A DNA stretch of 64,000 nt from Saccharopolyspora hirsuta (lineage in GTDB: Bacteria > Actinomycetota > Actinomycetes > Mycobacteriales > Pseudonocardiaceae). Positions 33,305 to 44,806 of the stretch are shown piece by piece (position 1 is the first letter of the stretch; every line of letters starts with the position of its first letter). The notes under the pieces were generated by a model, which was not told the DNA's origin, searched no databases, and saw only the letters and a program-made list of their open reading frames with translations. Where the stretch lies: positions 310,001 to 374,000 of the forward strand of contig NZ_VWPH01000007.1 in assembly GCF_008630535.1 (NCBI RefSeq), written 5' to 3'. Made by a program: the position numbers and the translations under genes.

Positions 33305-34204
33305 ATGCTCGACCCGACCCGGCTGCTCCTCCTGCTGGCACTGCGCGAACACGGCAGCGTCACCCGCGCCGCCGAACAGCTCGACCGAACCCCACCAGCG
33401 GTGTCCCAGCAGCTGCTCCGCCTGGAGGACGAGGTCGGCGCCCAACTCGTCGAACGGCTCCCCCACGGCGTCCGCCTGACCCCGCTGGGCACCCGCATGG
33501 CCGAACGCGCGGAACGCATCGCCGCAGCGCTGCAGGACGCCACCAGCGACGCCCAGCGCTTCCGCGACGAGCACCGCAACCGGCTCCGCCTCGGCGCCTT
33601 CCCCACCGCCGGGCTGGCCCTGCTGCCCGAAGCCCTGGCCGCGATGCGCCACCGCCACCCCGACGCCGAGCTGTCCGTCGTCGACCTCGGCCCGGTCGAG
33701 GGCATCGAGCGGGTCGCCGCGCAGCGCCTGGACCTCGCCCTCGTCGGCGAGTACCGCGAACCGATCGAAGCAGCGCCGGGCGTCCGCCTGGTGCACCTGC
33801 TGGACGACCCGATCCACGCCGTGCTGCCGGACGGCCACCCGCGCGCCTGGAACACCGCACCGCAGCTCGCCGACTTCCGCGACGACACCTGGGCCGGTGC
33901 CCCGACCGACCTCCCGAACCGCCAGCAGCTCGACGCCGCCGCCCGCGCCGAGGGCTTCACCCCGCGGGTGGCGTTCGAGTTCGAGTCCTACGCCGTCGCC
34001 GAAGCCGTGGTCTCCGCCGGGGTCGCCGTCGCGTTCATCCCCCGCCTGGCCATCACCGGCACCCCCGGCACCACCCACCAGCCGCTCGCGTCCGGGCTGC
34101 ACCGGCGCATCCACGCGGCCGTGCCCACCAGCACCAGGCACGCGCCGCTGACCGAGGTGTTCCTCCAGCTGCTCCACAGCATCAGCCGCGACCTGAGCCG
34201 CTGA
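33305..34204 (+). CDS. LysR-family transcriptional regulator
   Basis: This 299-aa regulator has an N-terminal winged HTH, LALREHGSVTRAAEQLDRTPPAVSQQLLRLEDEVG, followed by a long helix and a periplasmic-binding-like ligand domain from about residue 90 (RLRLGAFPTAGLALLPEAL). The ligand is unknown. ATG 33305 follows TAAAGT by eight bases and has no ribosome-binding site, so it may be leaderless. A 22-nt repeat starts four bases after its stop codon. Together with the divergent GNAT gene it forms an accessory pair inserted in the core gene order. Confidence 0.88.
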   Translation: MLDPTRLLLLLALREHGSVTRAAEQLDRTPPAVSQQLLRLEDEVGAQLVERLPHGVRLTPLGTRMAERAERIAAALQDATSDAQRFRDEHRNRLRLGAFPTAGLALLPEALAAMRHRHPDAELSVVDLGPVEGIERVAAQRLDLALVGEYREPIEAAPGVRLVHLLDDPIHAVLPDGHPRAWNTAPQLADFRDDTWAGAPTDLPNRQQLDAAARAEGFTPRVAFEFESYAVAEAVVSAGVAVAFIPRLAITGTPGTTHQPLASGLHRRIHAAVPTSTRHAPLTEVFLQLLHSISRDLSR

Positions 34205-34207
34205 TGC

Positions 34208-34229
34208 GAGCATGGGAACCTTCCTGTCA
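34208..34229 (+). repeat. Dispersed 22-nt repeat, copy 16
   Basis: GAGCAT variant beginning four bases after the LysR stop codon, between the accessory LysR gene and the core DUF2550 gene. Confidence 0.9.
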
Positions 34230-34240
34230 CCCCGGGCGCG

Positions 34241-34272
34241 AAAAAGCGGGGCCCGGAACACCGGACCCCGCT
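34241..34272 (-). terminator. Intrinsic terminator of the ATP synthase/DUF2550 transcript
   Basis: On the minus strand AGCGGGGTCCGG and CCGGGCCCCGCT pair around four bases with one T/C mismatch, followed by TTTTT. It lies 23 bases after the DUF2550 stop codon. Confidence 0.8.
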
Positions 34273-34294
34273 GCACACGCTCTTCGATTCGCCC

Positions 34295-34729
34295 TCAGGA
34301 CGCCCAGGGCACCGAACGCCCCGGCGGTGCCGACTCCAGCCAGGACAGGAACCCGGTCAGCGCATCGCGGCCCATCGCCAGCTCCAGGTCCGGGCCGGTC
34401 AGGTCCAGCACCGTCGAACCGGCGGGCATCGCGTACGCCTCGGCCGTCGTCGGCTCGCGACGCCGGGCGATCTCCACGTCCCGGCGGTTGATCACCCAGT
34501 TCGGCCCCGACCGCAGGCTCAGCACGCGGTACCAGGCGAACTCCTCACCCCGGTAGTGCGCCACCCCCAGGTGCCAGCCCCGGCCGCCGTCCTTGCTGGC
34601 GCGCAACGCCACGTCGATGCCCCCGACGCGCAGTTCCCGCAGCCGCCGCCAGGCCAGCGCCGCAACGAGCAGGGCTGCCACCAGCAGCAGCCCCAACGCC
34701 ACCACGAACCACACGACCGGGGAACCCAT
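34295..34729 (-). CDS. DUF2550 membrane-anchored protein downstream of atpC
   Basis: This 144-aa protein has a single N-terminal membrane helix (VVWFVVALGLLLVAALLVAAL) and a soluble domain (DVALRASKDGGRGWHLGVAHYRGEEFAWYRVLSL), a DUF2550 pattern found directly after atpC in many actinobacteria (Rv1312 in M. tuberculosis). Conservation of position suggests a link with ATP synthase assembly or membrane energetics, but no function is established. It lies 12 bases after atpC and is followed by an intrinsic terminator. Confidence 0.88.
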   Translation of the reverse strand: MGSPVVWFVVALGLLLVAALLVAALAWRRLRELRVGGIDVALRASKDGGRGWHLGVAHYRGEEFAWYRVLSLRSGPNWVINRRDVEIARRREPTTAEAYAMPAGSTVLDLTGPDLELAMGRDALTGFLSWLESAPPGRSVPWAS

Positions 34730-34741
34730 GCGAGGCCCGGA

Positions 34742-35107
34742 TCAGGCCGAGTGGCCGGCGGCTCGCAATCGGCTCAACGCCCGCGCTCGGGCCTGTTCGT
34801 CCTCGCTCTTGACCTCCGCCCGGGCCTGCTCCACGTCGATCTCGTGGGCCAGCTCCGCGGACTCGGCCAGCACGCTCACCCCGTCCGCGGTGACCGACAG
34901 GAACCCGCCGTGGACCGCAGCGGTCACGGTCTCCTTCTCGGTGGTGGTGATGCGCACCACGCCACCCTCGATCAGCTCACCGAGCAGCGGCTCGTGCCCC
35001 GGCAGGACGCCGATCTCTCCCTCGGTGGTCTGCGCGACCACGGCGGTCGCTTCCCCGGACCACAGGCGGCGCTCGACGGCGACCAGTTGGACGGACATGT
35101 TGGCCAC
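34742..35107 (-). CDS. atpC: F-type ATP synthase epsilon subunit
   Basis: This 121-aa central-stalk subunit has the beta-sandwich domain [41 protein letters not shown], followed by a short two-helix C-terminus rich in Ala/Arg/Glu. Epsilon couples rotation and can inhibit ATP hydrolysis. GTG 35107 has AAAGGAG at good distance. It is separated from atpD by 161 bases containing a hairpin, the largest gap between atpD and the DUF2550 gene. Confidence 0.94.
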   Translation of the reverse strand: MANMSVQLVAVERRLWSGEATAVVAQTTEGEIGVLPGHEPLLGELIEGGVVRITTTEKETVTAAVHGGFLSVTADGVSVLAESAELAHEIDVEQARAEVKSEDEQARARALSRLRAAGHSA

Positions 35108-35198
35108 GCGCGTCTCCTTTGTCGGGTGTGTGCCCGCAGTCTATCCGGTGCCACCAGGGCGATCGCGACTGGCCGGGCAGGGAGTGCCTTGCTGGCAA

Positions 35199-35232
35199 AC
35201 GGGGCCGAGGCCGCCTCGGACCTCGACCCCGT
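35199..35232 (-). terminator. Hairpin in the atpD-atpC gap
   Basis: Nested pairs ACGGGG/CCCCGT and CCGAGG/CCTCGG form a stem-loop between atpD and atpC. It could process or attenuate the transcript and lower epsilon output; no T run follows, so it is not an obvious full terminator. Confidence 0.35.
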
Positions 35233-35268
35233 CGCCGGTTCGTGCCGACCCCCAGCGGGGGTCGTCGC

Positions 35269-37630
<2,362 letters not shown>

Positions 37631-37634
37631 AACG

Positions 37635-39281
37635 TCACTTCTTCGGCGCGGGGCGGTTGACCTTCACGGTCTCCTGCCCCACCTCGTCGGCGGCCAGCGC
37701 CTCGGCGTCCGGCTCGCTCGGCACCACCGAGCCGCCGTCGGAGGCGGTGAACTGCTTCTTGAAGTCCTCCACCGCGTCCACGATGGCCTTCTCGCCGTCC
37801 TCGGACAGCTTGCCGGTCTCGACGATGTCCTTGAGCGTGGTCGCGTGGGTCCGGCGCATGTGCGCGAGGAACTCGGTCTCGAAGCGGCGCACGTCGGCGA
37901 CCGGGACCGAGTCCAGGTGACCCTTGGTGGAGATGAACAGGGACACGACCTCTTCCTCCACCGGAAGCGGCTCGCCCTGACCCTGCTTGAGGATCTCCAT
38001 CAGGCGGGCACCGCGGTCCAGCTGGGCCTTCGACGCGGCGTCCAGGTCGGAGGCGAAGGCCGAGAAGGCCTCCAGCTCGCGGTACTGGGCGAGGTCGAGG
38101 CGCAGCGAACCGGTGACGCCCTTCATCGCCTTGATCTGCGCGGAACCACCGACTCGGGACACCGAGATGCCGACGTCGATGGCCGGGCGCTGACCGGCGT
38201 TGAACAGGTCGGACTGCAGGAAGCACTGGCCGTCGGTGATCGAGATGACGTTGGTCGGGATGTAGGCCGACACGTCGTTGGCCTTGGTCTCGATGATCGG
38301 CAGACCGGTCATCGAGCCCTTGCCCATCTCGTCGGACAGCTTCGCGCAGCGCTCCAGCAGGCGGGAGTGCAGGTAGAAGACGTCACCCGGGTAGGCCTCG
38401 CGGCCCGGCGGACGACGCAGCAGCAGCGAGATCGCGCGGTACGCCTCGGCCTGCTTGGTCAGGTCGTCGAACACGATCAGGACGTGCTTGCCCTGGTACA
38501 TCCAGTGCTGGCCGATGGCCGAGCCCGCGTAGGGGGCCAGCCACTTCAGACCCGGCGAGTCGGAGGCCGGCGCGGCGACGATGGTGGTGTACTCCATCGC
38601 CCCGGCGTCCTCCAGGGACCGCTTCACGCCGGCGATCGTGGAGCCCTTCTGGCCGATCGCGACGTAGATGCAGCGGACCTGCTTGTCCGGGTCGCCGCTG
38701 GCCCACGCCTGCTTCTGGTTGATGATCGTGTCGACCGCGACGGTGGTCTTGCCGGTCTTGCGGTCACCGATGATCAGCTGACGCTGACCGCGACCGATCG
38801 GGGTCATCGAGTCGATGGCCTTGATGCCGGTCTGCATCGGCTCGTGCACGCCCTTGCGCTGCACGACCGTGGCCGCCTGCAGCTCCAGCGGGCGCTGCTC
38901 CTCGGCCACGATCTCGCCGAGACCGTCGATCGGGTCGCCGAGCGGGTTGACGACGCGGCCCAGGAAGCCGTCGCCGACCGGGATCGAGAGGACCTTGCCG
39001 GTCCGCTTGACCTCCTGGCCCTCCTCGATCTTCTCGGACTCGCCCAGGATGACCGCACCGATCTCCTGAGCTTCCAGGTTCATCGCGACACCGTAGATGC
39101 CGCCGGGGAACTCCAGCAGTTCCTCGGTCATCACCGAAGGCAGGCCCTCGACATGGGCGATGCCGTCACCAGTATCGGTGACGACCCCGACCTCCTCGCG
39201 GCTGACCTCCGGGGAGTAGCTGGAGACGTACTTCTCGATCGCACTGCGGATCTCGTCCGACGAGATCGTCAGCTCCGCCAT
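37635..39281 (-). CDS. atpA: F-type ATP synthase alpha subunit
   Basis: This 548-aa nucleotide-binding subunit has the P-loop [44 protein letters not shown] and the late signature [17 protein letters not shown]. The C-terminal extension after about residue 510 (rich in Ala, Asp and Val) is characteristic of actinobacterial alpha subunits, where it is linked with suppressed ATP hydrolysis in mycobacteria. It is expressed in the atpBEFHAGDC order. Confidence 0.97.
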   Translation of the reverse strand: MAELTISSDEIRSAIEKYVSSYSPEVSREEVGVVTDTGDGIAHVEGLPSVMTEELLEFPGGIYGVAMNLEAQEIGAVILGESEKIEEGQEVKRTGKVLSIPVGDGFLGRVVNPLGDPIDGLGEIVAEEQRPLELQAATVVQRKGVHEPMQTGIKAIDSMTPIGRGQRQLIIGDRKTGKTTVAVDTIINQKQAWASGDPDKQVRCIYVAIGQKGSTIAGVKRSLEDAGAMEYTTIVAAPASDSPGLKWLAPYAGSAIGQHWMYQGKHVLIVFDDLTKQAEAYRAISLLLRRPPGREAYPGDVFYLHSRLLERCAKLSDEMGKGSMTGLPIIETKANDVSAYIPTNVISITDGQCFLQSDLFNAGQRPAIDVGISVSRVGGSAQIKAMKGVTGSLRLDLAQYRELEAFSAFASDLDAASKAQLDRGARLMEILKQGQGEPLPVEEEVVSLFISTKGHLDSVPVADVRRFETEFLAHMRRTHATTLKDIVETGKLSEDGEKAIVDAVEDFKKQFTASDGGSVVPSEPDAEALAADEVGQETVKVNRPAPKK

Positions 39282-39353
39282 GTCTCGTTCCTGCCCTCGG
39301 TTCGTTCTTGGAAGGGAGTGGGTGTTCGACGCCTGGCCGCCACGCGCTCTCGG

Positions 39354-40184
39354 CTAGCTGGCGAGGTCGCGTCGCAGGGACTGCAGGCGTCCCGTGATGC
39401 TGCCGTCGATGACCTCGTCGCCGATCTGGATCAGCAGCCCGCCCACGACCTCGGGGTCGACCTCGAGGTGCAGGGCGATCGGGCGTGCGTAGATCCGCTG
39501 CAGGGTGCGCGCCAGCCGCTGCTGCTGCTCCTCGCTGAGCGGGAGCGCAGAGCGGACGTGGGCCACCGAGCGTTCGCGACGCTTCGCCGACAGCTCGGCC
39601 AGCTCTTCCAGACCCTCGCTGACCCGCCGACCGCCGGGCCGGGCCACCAGCTGGCGGACCAGGTTCAAGGTGACCGGCTCGACCTTGCCCGCGACGAGCT
39701 GGTCGATGACCGCGTCCTTGCCCGCCGGGTCCCCGGTCGGGGCCGACAGCAGCCGCTCCAGGTCGACCTGGGAGCCGATGATGCGGCCCAGCCGGAACAG
39801 CTCGTCCTCGACGGCGTCGAGTCGACCGGCGCGCTCGGCCTGCACCAGCAGCGCGGTGCGGGCCAGTCGCTCCAGGCCGGCGACCAGGTCGTTCGCCCCG
39901 GACCAGCGGGCCCGGACCGCTTCGACGACCACCGGCAGCGACCGCGCGCCGAGCTTGTCCGCCAGCAGCCCGCGGGCCAGGTCCTCCCTGGACCGCGGGT
40001 CGATGGAGGCGTCGGCGAGCGCCCGCCGCAGCGTGGACTCCCGGCCCAGCAGAGCGGCCACGCCGAACAGCTCGTCGGCGAGCCCGGTGATCTCCGCGGC
40101 CGAGGCCCCGTCGGTGGCCTGCAGCAGCTGCAGCTCGGTGGCTGCGAGTGCCTCGCGGCTCGCGGCGTTCACGAGGGTGCTCAA
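39354..40184 (-). CDS. atpH: F-type ATP synthase delta subunit
   Basis: This 276-aa peripheral-stalk subunit is longer than the ~180-aa E. coli delta because of an N-terminal extension usual in actinobacteria. The conserved C-terminal [45 protein letters not shown] is clear. Unlike mycobacteria, where delta is fused to a b-type subunit, this atpH is a separate gene following a normal atpF. Confidence 0.95.
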   Translation of the reverse strand: MSTLVNAASREALAATELQLLQATDGASAAEITGLADELFGVAALLGRESTLRRALADASIDPRSREDLARGLLADKLGARSLPVVVEAVRARWSGANDLVAGLERLARTALLVQAERAGRLDAVEDELFRLGRIIGSQVDLERLLSAPTGDPAGKDAVIDQLVAGKVEPVTLNLVRQLVARPGGRRVSEGLEELAELSAKRRERSVAHVRSALPLSEEQQQRLARTLQRIYARPIALHLEVDPEVVGGLLIQIGDEVIDGSITGRLQSLRRDLAS

Positions 40185-40205
40185 CTCTCAGCGCCTTTCA
40201 CTCGG

Positions 40206-40763
40206 TTAGGCCTTGGAAGATTCAGCCGGGGCCGAGGTGGCCTCCAGCTCATCCAGGAACCGGTCGACGGTGCCCCGCCGACGGGCCTCGTCCTCCAGGG
40301 ACTCGCCGACGACCCGGCCGGCCAGCTCGACCGCCTGGCGGCCGAGGTCCGACCGCAGCTCGGCGACGATCTGCGCCCGCTGGTGCGCCAGCGCGGTCTG
40401 GCCCTGGTTGATGATCCGTTCGGACTCGGCCTGCGCCTGGGCACGCATCTCTTCCAGGATCTGCTGGCCTTCGGCACGGGCATCGTCGCGGATCCGAGCC
40501 GCTTCCGCGCGGGCCTCGGCCAGCTGCGCCTTGTACTGCTCCAGCGTCCGCTGGGCCTCGGCCTGCGCGGCCTCGGCCTTGGCGATACCGCCCTCGATCC
40601 GCTCGCTGCGCTCCGCGTAGACCTTCTCGAAGCGCGGGACCGCGAACTTCCAGAGCACGAACAGCAGCAGCAAGAACGCGATCAGACCGACCACGATCTC
40701 CGCCGGCTCGGGGATGATCGGGTTGTGCTCGCCTTCCGCGGCCAGCAGCATCTGCGTCTTCAC
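40206..40763 (-). CDS. atpF: F-type ATP synthase b subunit
   Basis: This ~185-aa peripheral stator subunit has one N-terminal membrane helix (AEIVVGLIAFLLLLFVLWKFAVP) and a long charged coiled coil rich in Ala, Glu, Arg and Gln. The start is uncertain: GTG 40763 or 40766 have a suitable distance to GGGAGA, while the frame runs back to a TTG at 40778. It lies between atpE and atpH. Confidence 0.93.
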   Translation of the reverse strand: MKTQMLLAAEGEHNPIIPEPAEIVVGLIAFLLLLFVLWKFAVPRFEKVYAERSERIEGGIAKAEAAQAEAQRTLEQYKAQLAEARAEAARIRDDARAEGQQILEEMRAQAQAESERIINQGQTALAHQRAQIVAELRSDLGRQAVELAGRVVGESLEDEARRRGTVDRFLDELEATSAPAESSKA

Positions 40764-40794
40764 CACAACGTCTCCCAACGCGTCGAGCCTCGAC

Positions 40795-41058
40795 TCAGGC
40801 AGCGGAAGCGATGAAGTAGACGACCAGACCGATCAGCGCCAGCACCTCGACCAGAACGAAGGAGATCCAGGCGATGCCCTGCAGCTGGCCCTGGGCCTCC
40901 GGCTGACGCGCGGTGCCGTTGATGACCGCCGCCCAGATCAGACCGACGCCGACACCCGGGCCGATGGCGCCCAGGCCGTAGCCGATCGCGGCCAGACCGG
41001 GGTTGATGGAGCCCGCGGCCTCAGCTGCCTGCGCGAGAACGATGTTGCTCACTGTCAC
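40795..41058 (-). CDS. atpE: F-type ATP synthase c subunit
   Basis: This 85-87-aa hairpin of two membrane helices forms the proton-driven ring. The first helix region is [26 protein letters not shown], the polar loop is ARQPEAQ, and the second helix carries the proton-binding Glu in [21 protein letters not shown] 41052 has better spacing to GAAAGG than GTG 41058. This is the site of diarylquinoline action in mycobacteria (family knowledge). Confidence 0.96.
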   Translation of the reverse strand: MTVSNIVLAQAAEAAGSINPGLAAIGYGLGAIGPGVGVGLIWAAVINGTARQPEAQGQLQGIAWISFVLVEVLALIGLVVYFIASAA

Positions 41059-41124
41059 TACCTTTCACTCGGTCCGCTTCTCGGCGCGGATCGACAGGTC
41101 CTTTTCGGGGAACGAAGTCTTTTC

Positions 41125-41904
41125 TCAGTGGCCTTCGGACAGCGCCGCGCCGATGAAGCTCGCGGTCAGCAGCGCGAAGATGTACGCCTGCAGCACCTGG
41201 ATCAGGGCTTCGACGAAGGTCAGCGCGATCGCGAAGGCGAACCCGACGACGGAGACCGGCTTGAGCAGGCCGCTGGCCTCCAGCAGCAGGAACTCACCAC
41301 CGAGGGTGAACACCAGCAGGATCAGGTGACCGGCGAACATCGCGGCGAACACTCGGATCGCGAGTGCGGCCGGCTGCGCGATGAACTTCTGGAAGAGCTC
41401 GATCGGCGAGAGCAGCACGTAGATCGGCTTCGGCACGCCGGGCGGGAACATGATGTGCTTGAAGTAGCCCAGGAATCCGTGCCGGGCGAACCCGACCCCG
41501 TGCATCACCAGGTACACCATGAGGGCCAGCGCGATCGGGAAGCCGATGCGCGACATCGTCGGGAACTGGATGATCGGGATGATGCCGAAGATGTTGTTCA
41601 CCAGGATGAAGGTGAACAGGGTGAAGATCAACGGCACGAACGGACGGAAGTCCTTGGCCCCGATGTGTTCCCGCGCGATCTTGTTGCGGCTGAACTCGTA
41701 GACGAACTCCGCGACGAACTGCCCCTTGCCCGGGACGAGCTTCATGTTCCGGGTGGCGATCACGAAGTAGGCGCCCACGATGATCGCCGAGAGCACGACG
41801 AGGAGCATCGGCTTGGTGACTCCGCCGAAGATCGGCGGAAGGACAAAGCTATCGGCACCCGGCGGCTGGAATGTTCCGCCCTCGGCCAGCATCAGCGCGC
41901 CCAA
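41125..41904 (-). CDS. atpB: F-type ATP synthase a subunit
   Basis: This 259-aa membrane subunit provides the proton half-channels. The essential Arg is in PAALAIRVFAAMFAGHLI, and late helices include AIALTFVEALIQVLQAYIFALLTASFIGAALSEGH, the Glu/Gln-bearing channel helix. It is the first gene of the structural block after atpI; a 271-base gap upstream probably holds the main promoter. The start at 41904 is not strongly marked. Confidence 0.95.
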   Translation of the reverse strand: MGALMLAEGGTFQPPGADSFVLPPIFGGVTKPMLLVVLSAIIVGAYFVIATRNMKLVPGKGQFVAEFVYEFSRNKIAREHIGAKDFRPFVPLIFTLFTFILVNNIFGIIPIIQFPTMSRIGFPIALALMVYLVMHGVGFARHGFLGYFKHIMFPPGVPKPIYVLLSPIELFQKFIAQPAALAIRVFAAMFAGHLILLVFTLGGEFLLLEASGLLKPVSVVGFAFAIALTFVEALIQVLQAYIFALLTASFIGAALSEGH

Positions 41905-42175
41905 CTGGGCTCCTTCCGGTTCTCCCGGTGAACTTCACTCTGCCGGGGGAATCGTCACGTTTTGCACTTAACGTACCTGATACGCGATCGGGCACGCGGA
42001 GGGGCCCTCCCCACCGCGTGTGACCTCGGGGCATCCGGGAATCCCGGCCCAGCGCTGCGCGGGGAAGGAGTCTGCCCGGCAGACGATACCAGCGGGTAGG
42101 TAGGCACCCGACATGTGGTCTTGAATACGCCATCCCCCGCGCCTGCGGACGATCAGCGCAAACCCCGCGGAGCCG
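41905..42175 (-). promoter_or_regulatory. Probable promoter/leader region of the atpBEFHAGDC operon
   Basis: This 271-base gap between atpI and atpB includes a less GC-rich patch around 41960-41990 (reading minus GTATCAGGTACGTTAAGTGCAA in part), where a -10 such as TTAAGT is plausible. No gene is visible. The exact promoter was not resolved. Confidence 0.4.
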
Positions 42176-42622
42176 TCAGCTCCCCGGGACGATGGTGGGA
42201 ATCTTGGTGCGCTTGAAGGCCACCACCTCGGCGCCCGCCCACACCATCACGGTGGCCAGCATGGTGAACGCCAGCGATTCCCGGTGGAGCGCCTCGACAC
42301 CACCCAGCAACGTCATCACCACCAGCAGCACCAGCATCTTCCCGACGTAGCCGCCGAGCGCGGCGACCATCACGAAGTGCGGGCTCATGCCGCCGGTGAA
42401 CCGCATCAGCCAGATCGTCAGCAGCGACGAGCCGAACGCCACGGCGCCACCGACCAGCGCGCCCAGCAGTCCGGTCGTGCCGACCAGGGCGGTCGCCACG
42501 ACCGCCGCGATCGCCACCGTCGCGAGCCCCGGCCACACCGCGGTCCGCAGCATCGCCGACGCGAGCCTGCGCACCGTCTCGGCGTGCGGGTTCACGGTCG
42601 GCTCATCGCTGGCTGCGCTCAT
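42176..42622 (-). CDS. atpI: AtpI-like ATP synthase assembly protein
   Basis: This 148-aa membrane protein has four predicted helices (VWPGLATVAIAAVVATALVG, GLLGALVGGAVAFGSSLLTIWLM, HFVMVAALGGYVGKMLVLLVVM and the last near SLAFTMLATVMVWAGAEVVAFK). Size, topology and position before atpB match AtpI/Rv1303-type proteins, thought to help c-ring assembly or ion supply. The start overlaps the stop of the upstream transferase gene, suggesting coupling. Confidence 0.82.
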   Translation of the reverse strand: MSAASDEPTVNPHAETVRRLASAMLRTAVWPGLATVAIAAVVATALVGTTGLLGALVGGAVAFGSSLLTIWLMRFTGGMSPHFVMVAALGGYVGKMLVLLVVMTLLGGVEALHRESLAFTMLATVMVWAGAEVVAFKRTKIPTIVPGS

Positions 42623-43788
42623 CAGGACTCTCGTTCAGCTCGGGCTCTTATACGCGGAATCACCGAAATGATAGCCGCCAGCAGCACCCCCAGGCCTACG
42701 ACCCACGCCACAACCACGACGTTGAACAGCGTCAACGACACTGCTCCGAACGCGATGACCGCCGCCCACAGGTAGATCAGCAGCACCGCGCGGCGCTGCG
42801 AGTGCCCGATCTCGAGCAACCGGTGGTGCAGGTGCATCTTGTCGGCGTGGAACGGGCTCTTGCCCGCCTTGGTGCGCCGCACCACCGCCATGATCAGGTC
42901 CAGCAGCGGCACGAACAGCACCGCCGCGACCACCAGCAGCGGCGACAGCAGCGCGATGGTGTCGGCCGGGTCCGCGTCGGGGTTGAACATCCGGCCGGAC
43001 GCCGAGGTGCTGGCGGTGGCCAGCATCAACCCGATCAGCATCGACCCGGAGTCGCCCATGAACAGCCGGGCGGGCTGGAAGTTGAACGGCAGGAAGCCCA
43101 GGCAGGCCCCGGCGATCGCGGCCGCGATCAGCGCCGGCGGGTAGGCGGTGACGTCGCCGTTCTGCCGGTCCAACACGCCCAGGCAGAACACGAACGTCGC
43201 GGTCGCCGAGATCAGCCCGATCCCGGCGGCCAACCCGTCGAGCCCGTCGACGAAGTTCATCGCGTTGATCATCGCGACGGTGAGCAGCAAGGTCAGCAGC
43301 TGCCCCTGGTTGCTGCTGAAGATCAGCACCTGGCCCACCGAGTCCTCGGTACCGCCCCAGGGCACCCACAGCACGAACCACTGCACCCCGGCGATCACCA
43401 GGATCCCGGCCGCGGTGACCTGCCCGGCCAGCTTCGTCAGCGAATCCAGCTCGAAGCGGTCGTCCAGCGCGCCGACCAGCACGATCAGCCCGCCCGCGGC
43501 GACCGCCGCCCAGGCGTCGTAGGAGTAGGCGAAGCCGCGGGAGAGCACGGGCAGGTTCGAGGCGAGGAAGATCGCGGCCAGCACCCCGCCGTACATCGCC
43601 ACGCCGCCCATCCGCGGCATCGGCTGGACGTGCACGTCGCGCTGCCGCGGGTAGGCCACCGCGCCGACCCGGAGCGCCAGCAGGCGCACCAGCCCGGTCA
43701 GCAGGAACGTGGTCGCCGCCGCGGTGAGCAGGACGAGCAGGTACTCACGGGCGGGAACCCCGGCTGGAGCCCAAAATTCGCTGTCCAT
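42622..43788 (-). CDS. wecA: Polyprenyl-phosphate GlcNAc-1-phosphate transferase (WecA/TagO family)
   Basis: This 388-aa integral membrane enzyme of the MraY/WecA family, which starts glycan synthesis on a lipid carrier, has MPRMGGVAMYGG, LVGALDDRFELDSLTKLAGQ, the catalytic Asp-rich MINAMNFVDGLDGLAAG, LFMGDSGSMLIG and the cytoplasmic HLHHRLLEIGHSQRRAV motif. In mycobacteria the orthologue (Rv1302) attaches GlcNAc-1-P to decaprenyl phosphate for arabinogalactan linker synthesis. The position directly before atpI is conserved. Confidence 0.92.
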   Translation of the reverse strand: MDSEFWAPAGVPAREYLLVLLTAAATTFLLTGLVRLLALRVGAVAYPRQRDVHVQPMPRMGGVAMYGGVLAAIFLASNLPVLSRGFAYSYDAWAAVAAGGLIVLVGALDDRFELDSLTKLAGQVTAAGILVIAGVQWFVLWVPWGGTEDSVGQVLIFSSNQGQLLTLLLTVAMINAMNFVDGLDGLAAGIGLISATATFVFCLGVLDRQNGDVTAYPPALIAAAIAGACLGFLPFNFQPARLFMGDSGSMLIGLMLATASTSASGRMFNPDADPADTIALLSPLLVVAAVLFVPLLDLIMAVVRRTKAGKSPFHADKMHLHHRLLEIGHSQRRAVLLIYLWAAVIAFGAVSLTLFNVVVVAWVVGLGVLLAAIISVIPRIRARAERES

Positions 43789-43943
43789 ACCGGCGGCTCA
43801 CGCACCCGATCGCGGGTCGTCGACGTCCAGCCCCCAGAACGGAGTTTCCAAGCCCGGCGCTCCTCATCGCTCTTCCACGTGGCGGATCGGGGTCTAACGC
43901 TATCGGCCACCGCCGCGCCGCCGACCACCGGTCCTGCCGGGCG

Positions 43944-44594
43944 TCAGCGCCCGGACTCCAGGTCCACCCCGAGCACCTCGGACAGCTCCGCCAGGGACAC
44001 CGCGCCCTCCCGCAGCACCCGCGGGGCGCCCTGGGTGAGATCGACGATGGTGGAGGCCACCGGCTCCCCCGACGGCCCGCCGTCCAGGTACACCTGCACG
44101 GAGTCGCCGAGCTGGTCGCGCGCCTCGGTGACGTTGGACGCCGGCGGCTGGCCGGTGCGGTTCGCGCTGGACACCGCCATCGGGCCGACCTCGCGCAGCA
44201 GGTCCAGGGCCACCGGGTGCAGCGGCATCCGCAGGTTCACCGTGCCGCGCGTGTTCCCCAGGTCCCAGTTCAGCGACGGCGCCTGCGGCAGCACCAGCGA
44301 CAGCCCGCCCGGCCAGAACGCCTCGATCAGCGCCCGCGCCTGCTGCGGGACCGACATCACCAGCCCATCCACAGTGGACCACGAGCCGACCAGCACCGGG
44401 ACCGGCATGTCCGGGCCGCGGCCCTTGGCGGCCAGCAGCGCGCGGACCGCGTTGGCGTCGAACGCGTCCGCGCCGATGCCGTAAACCGTGTCGGTGGGCA
44501 GCACGCAGAGCCCACCGGCGCGAACGATGTTGGCCGCGGCGGCCAGGCCCTGCTCGCGGCTCTCCGGAGTGGTGCAGTCATAGACGGTGCTCAC
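43944..44594 (-). CDS. tsaC: L-threonylcarbamoyladenylate synthase (YrdC/Sua5 family)
   Basis: This 216-aa single-domain YrdC protein forms threonylcarbamoyl-AMP for the tRNA t6A37 modification. LCVLPTDTVYGIGADAFD, LLAAKGRGPDMPVPVLVGSW, WPGGLSLVLP and VSSANRTGQPPASN are clear family motifs; the extra Sua5 domain is absent. GTG 44594 (STVYDCTTPESREQG) is the family-like start; the frame to 44819 encodes a Cys/Arg-rich artefact. It follows prmC in mycobacteria, but here an alpha/beta hydrolase gene intervenes. Confidence 0.9.
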   Translation of the reverse strand: MSTVYDCTTPESREQGLAAAANIVRAGGLCVLPTDTVYGIGADAFDANAVRALLAAKGRGPDMPVPVLVGSWSTVDGLVMSVPQQARALIEAFWPGGLSLVLPQAPSLNWDLGNTRGTVNLRMPLHPVALDLLREVGPMAVSSANRTGQPPASNVTEARDQLGDSVQVYLDGGPSGEPVASTIVDLTQGAPRVLREGAVSLAELSEVLGVDLESGR

Positions 44595-44806
44595 ACCCCG
44601 ATCCTGGCACGCCCGGATTCGCCCCTCGCAAGCGCAGCCCGTTCGAGTGGTGCACGAGATCACCGTCCGGGACGATGCGCAGCGAGTAACGCAGCGGTGC
44701 CGGAGCGAGATCCGTCCAGTGTGCTCGCGAACACGGCAACGTCGGGCGGCACCCGCACGTCTGCCGAAGCGGGCAGCACGCAGATCGAGCGCGAGGAGAG
44801 CAGAAG

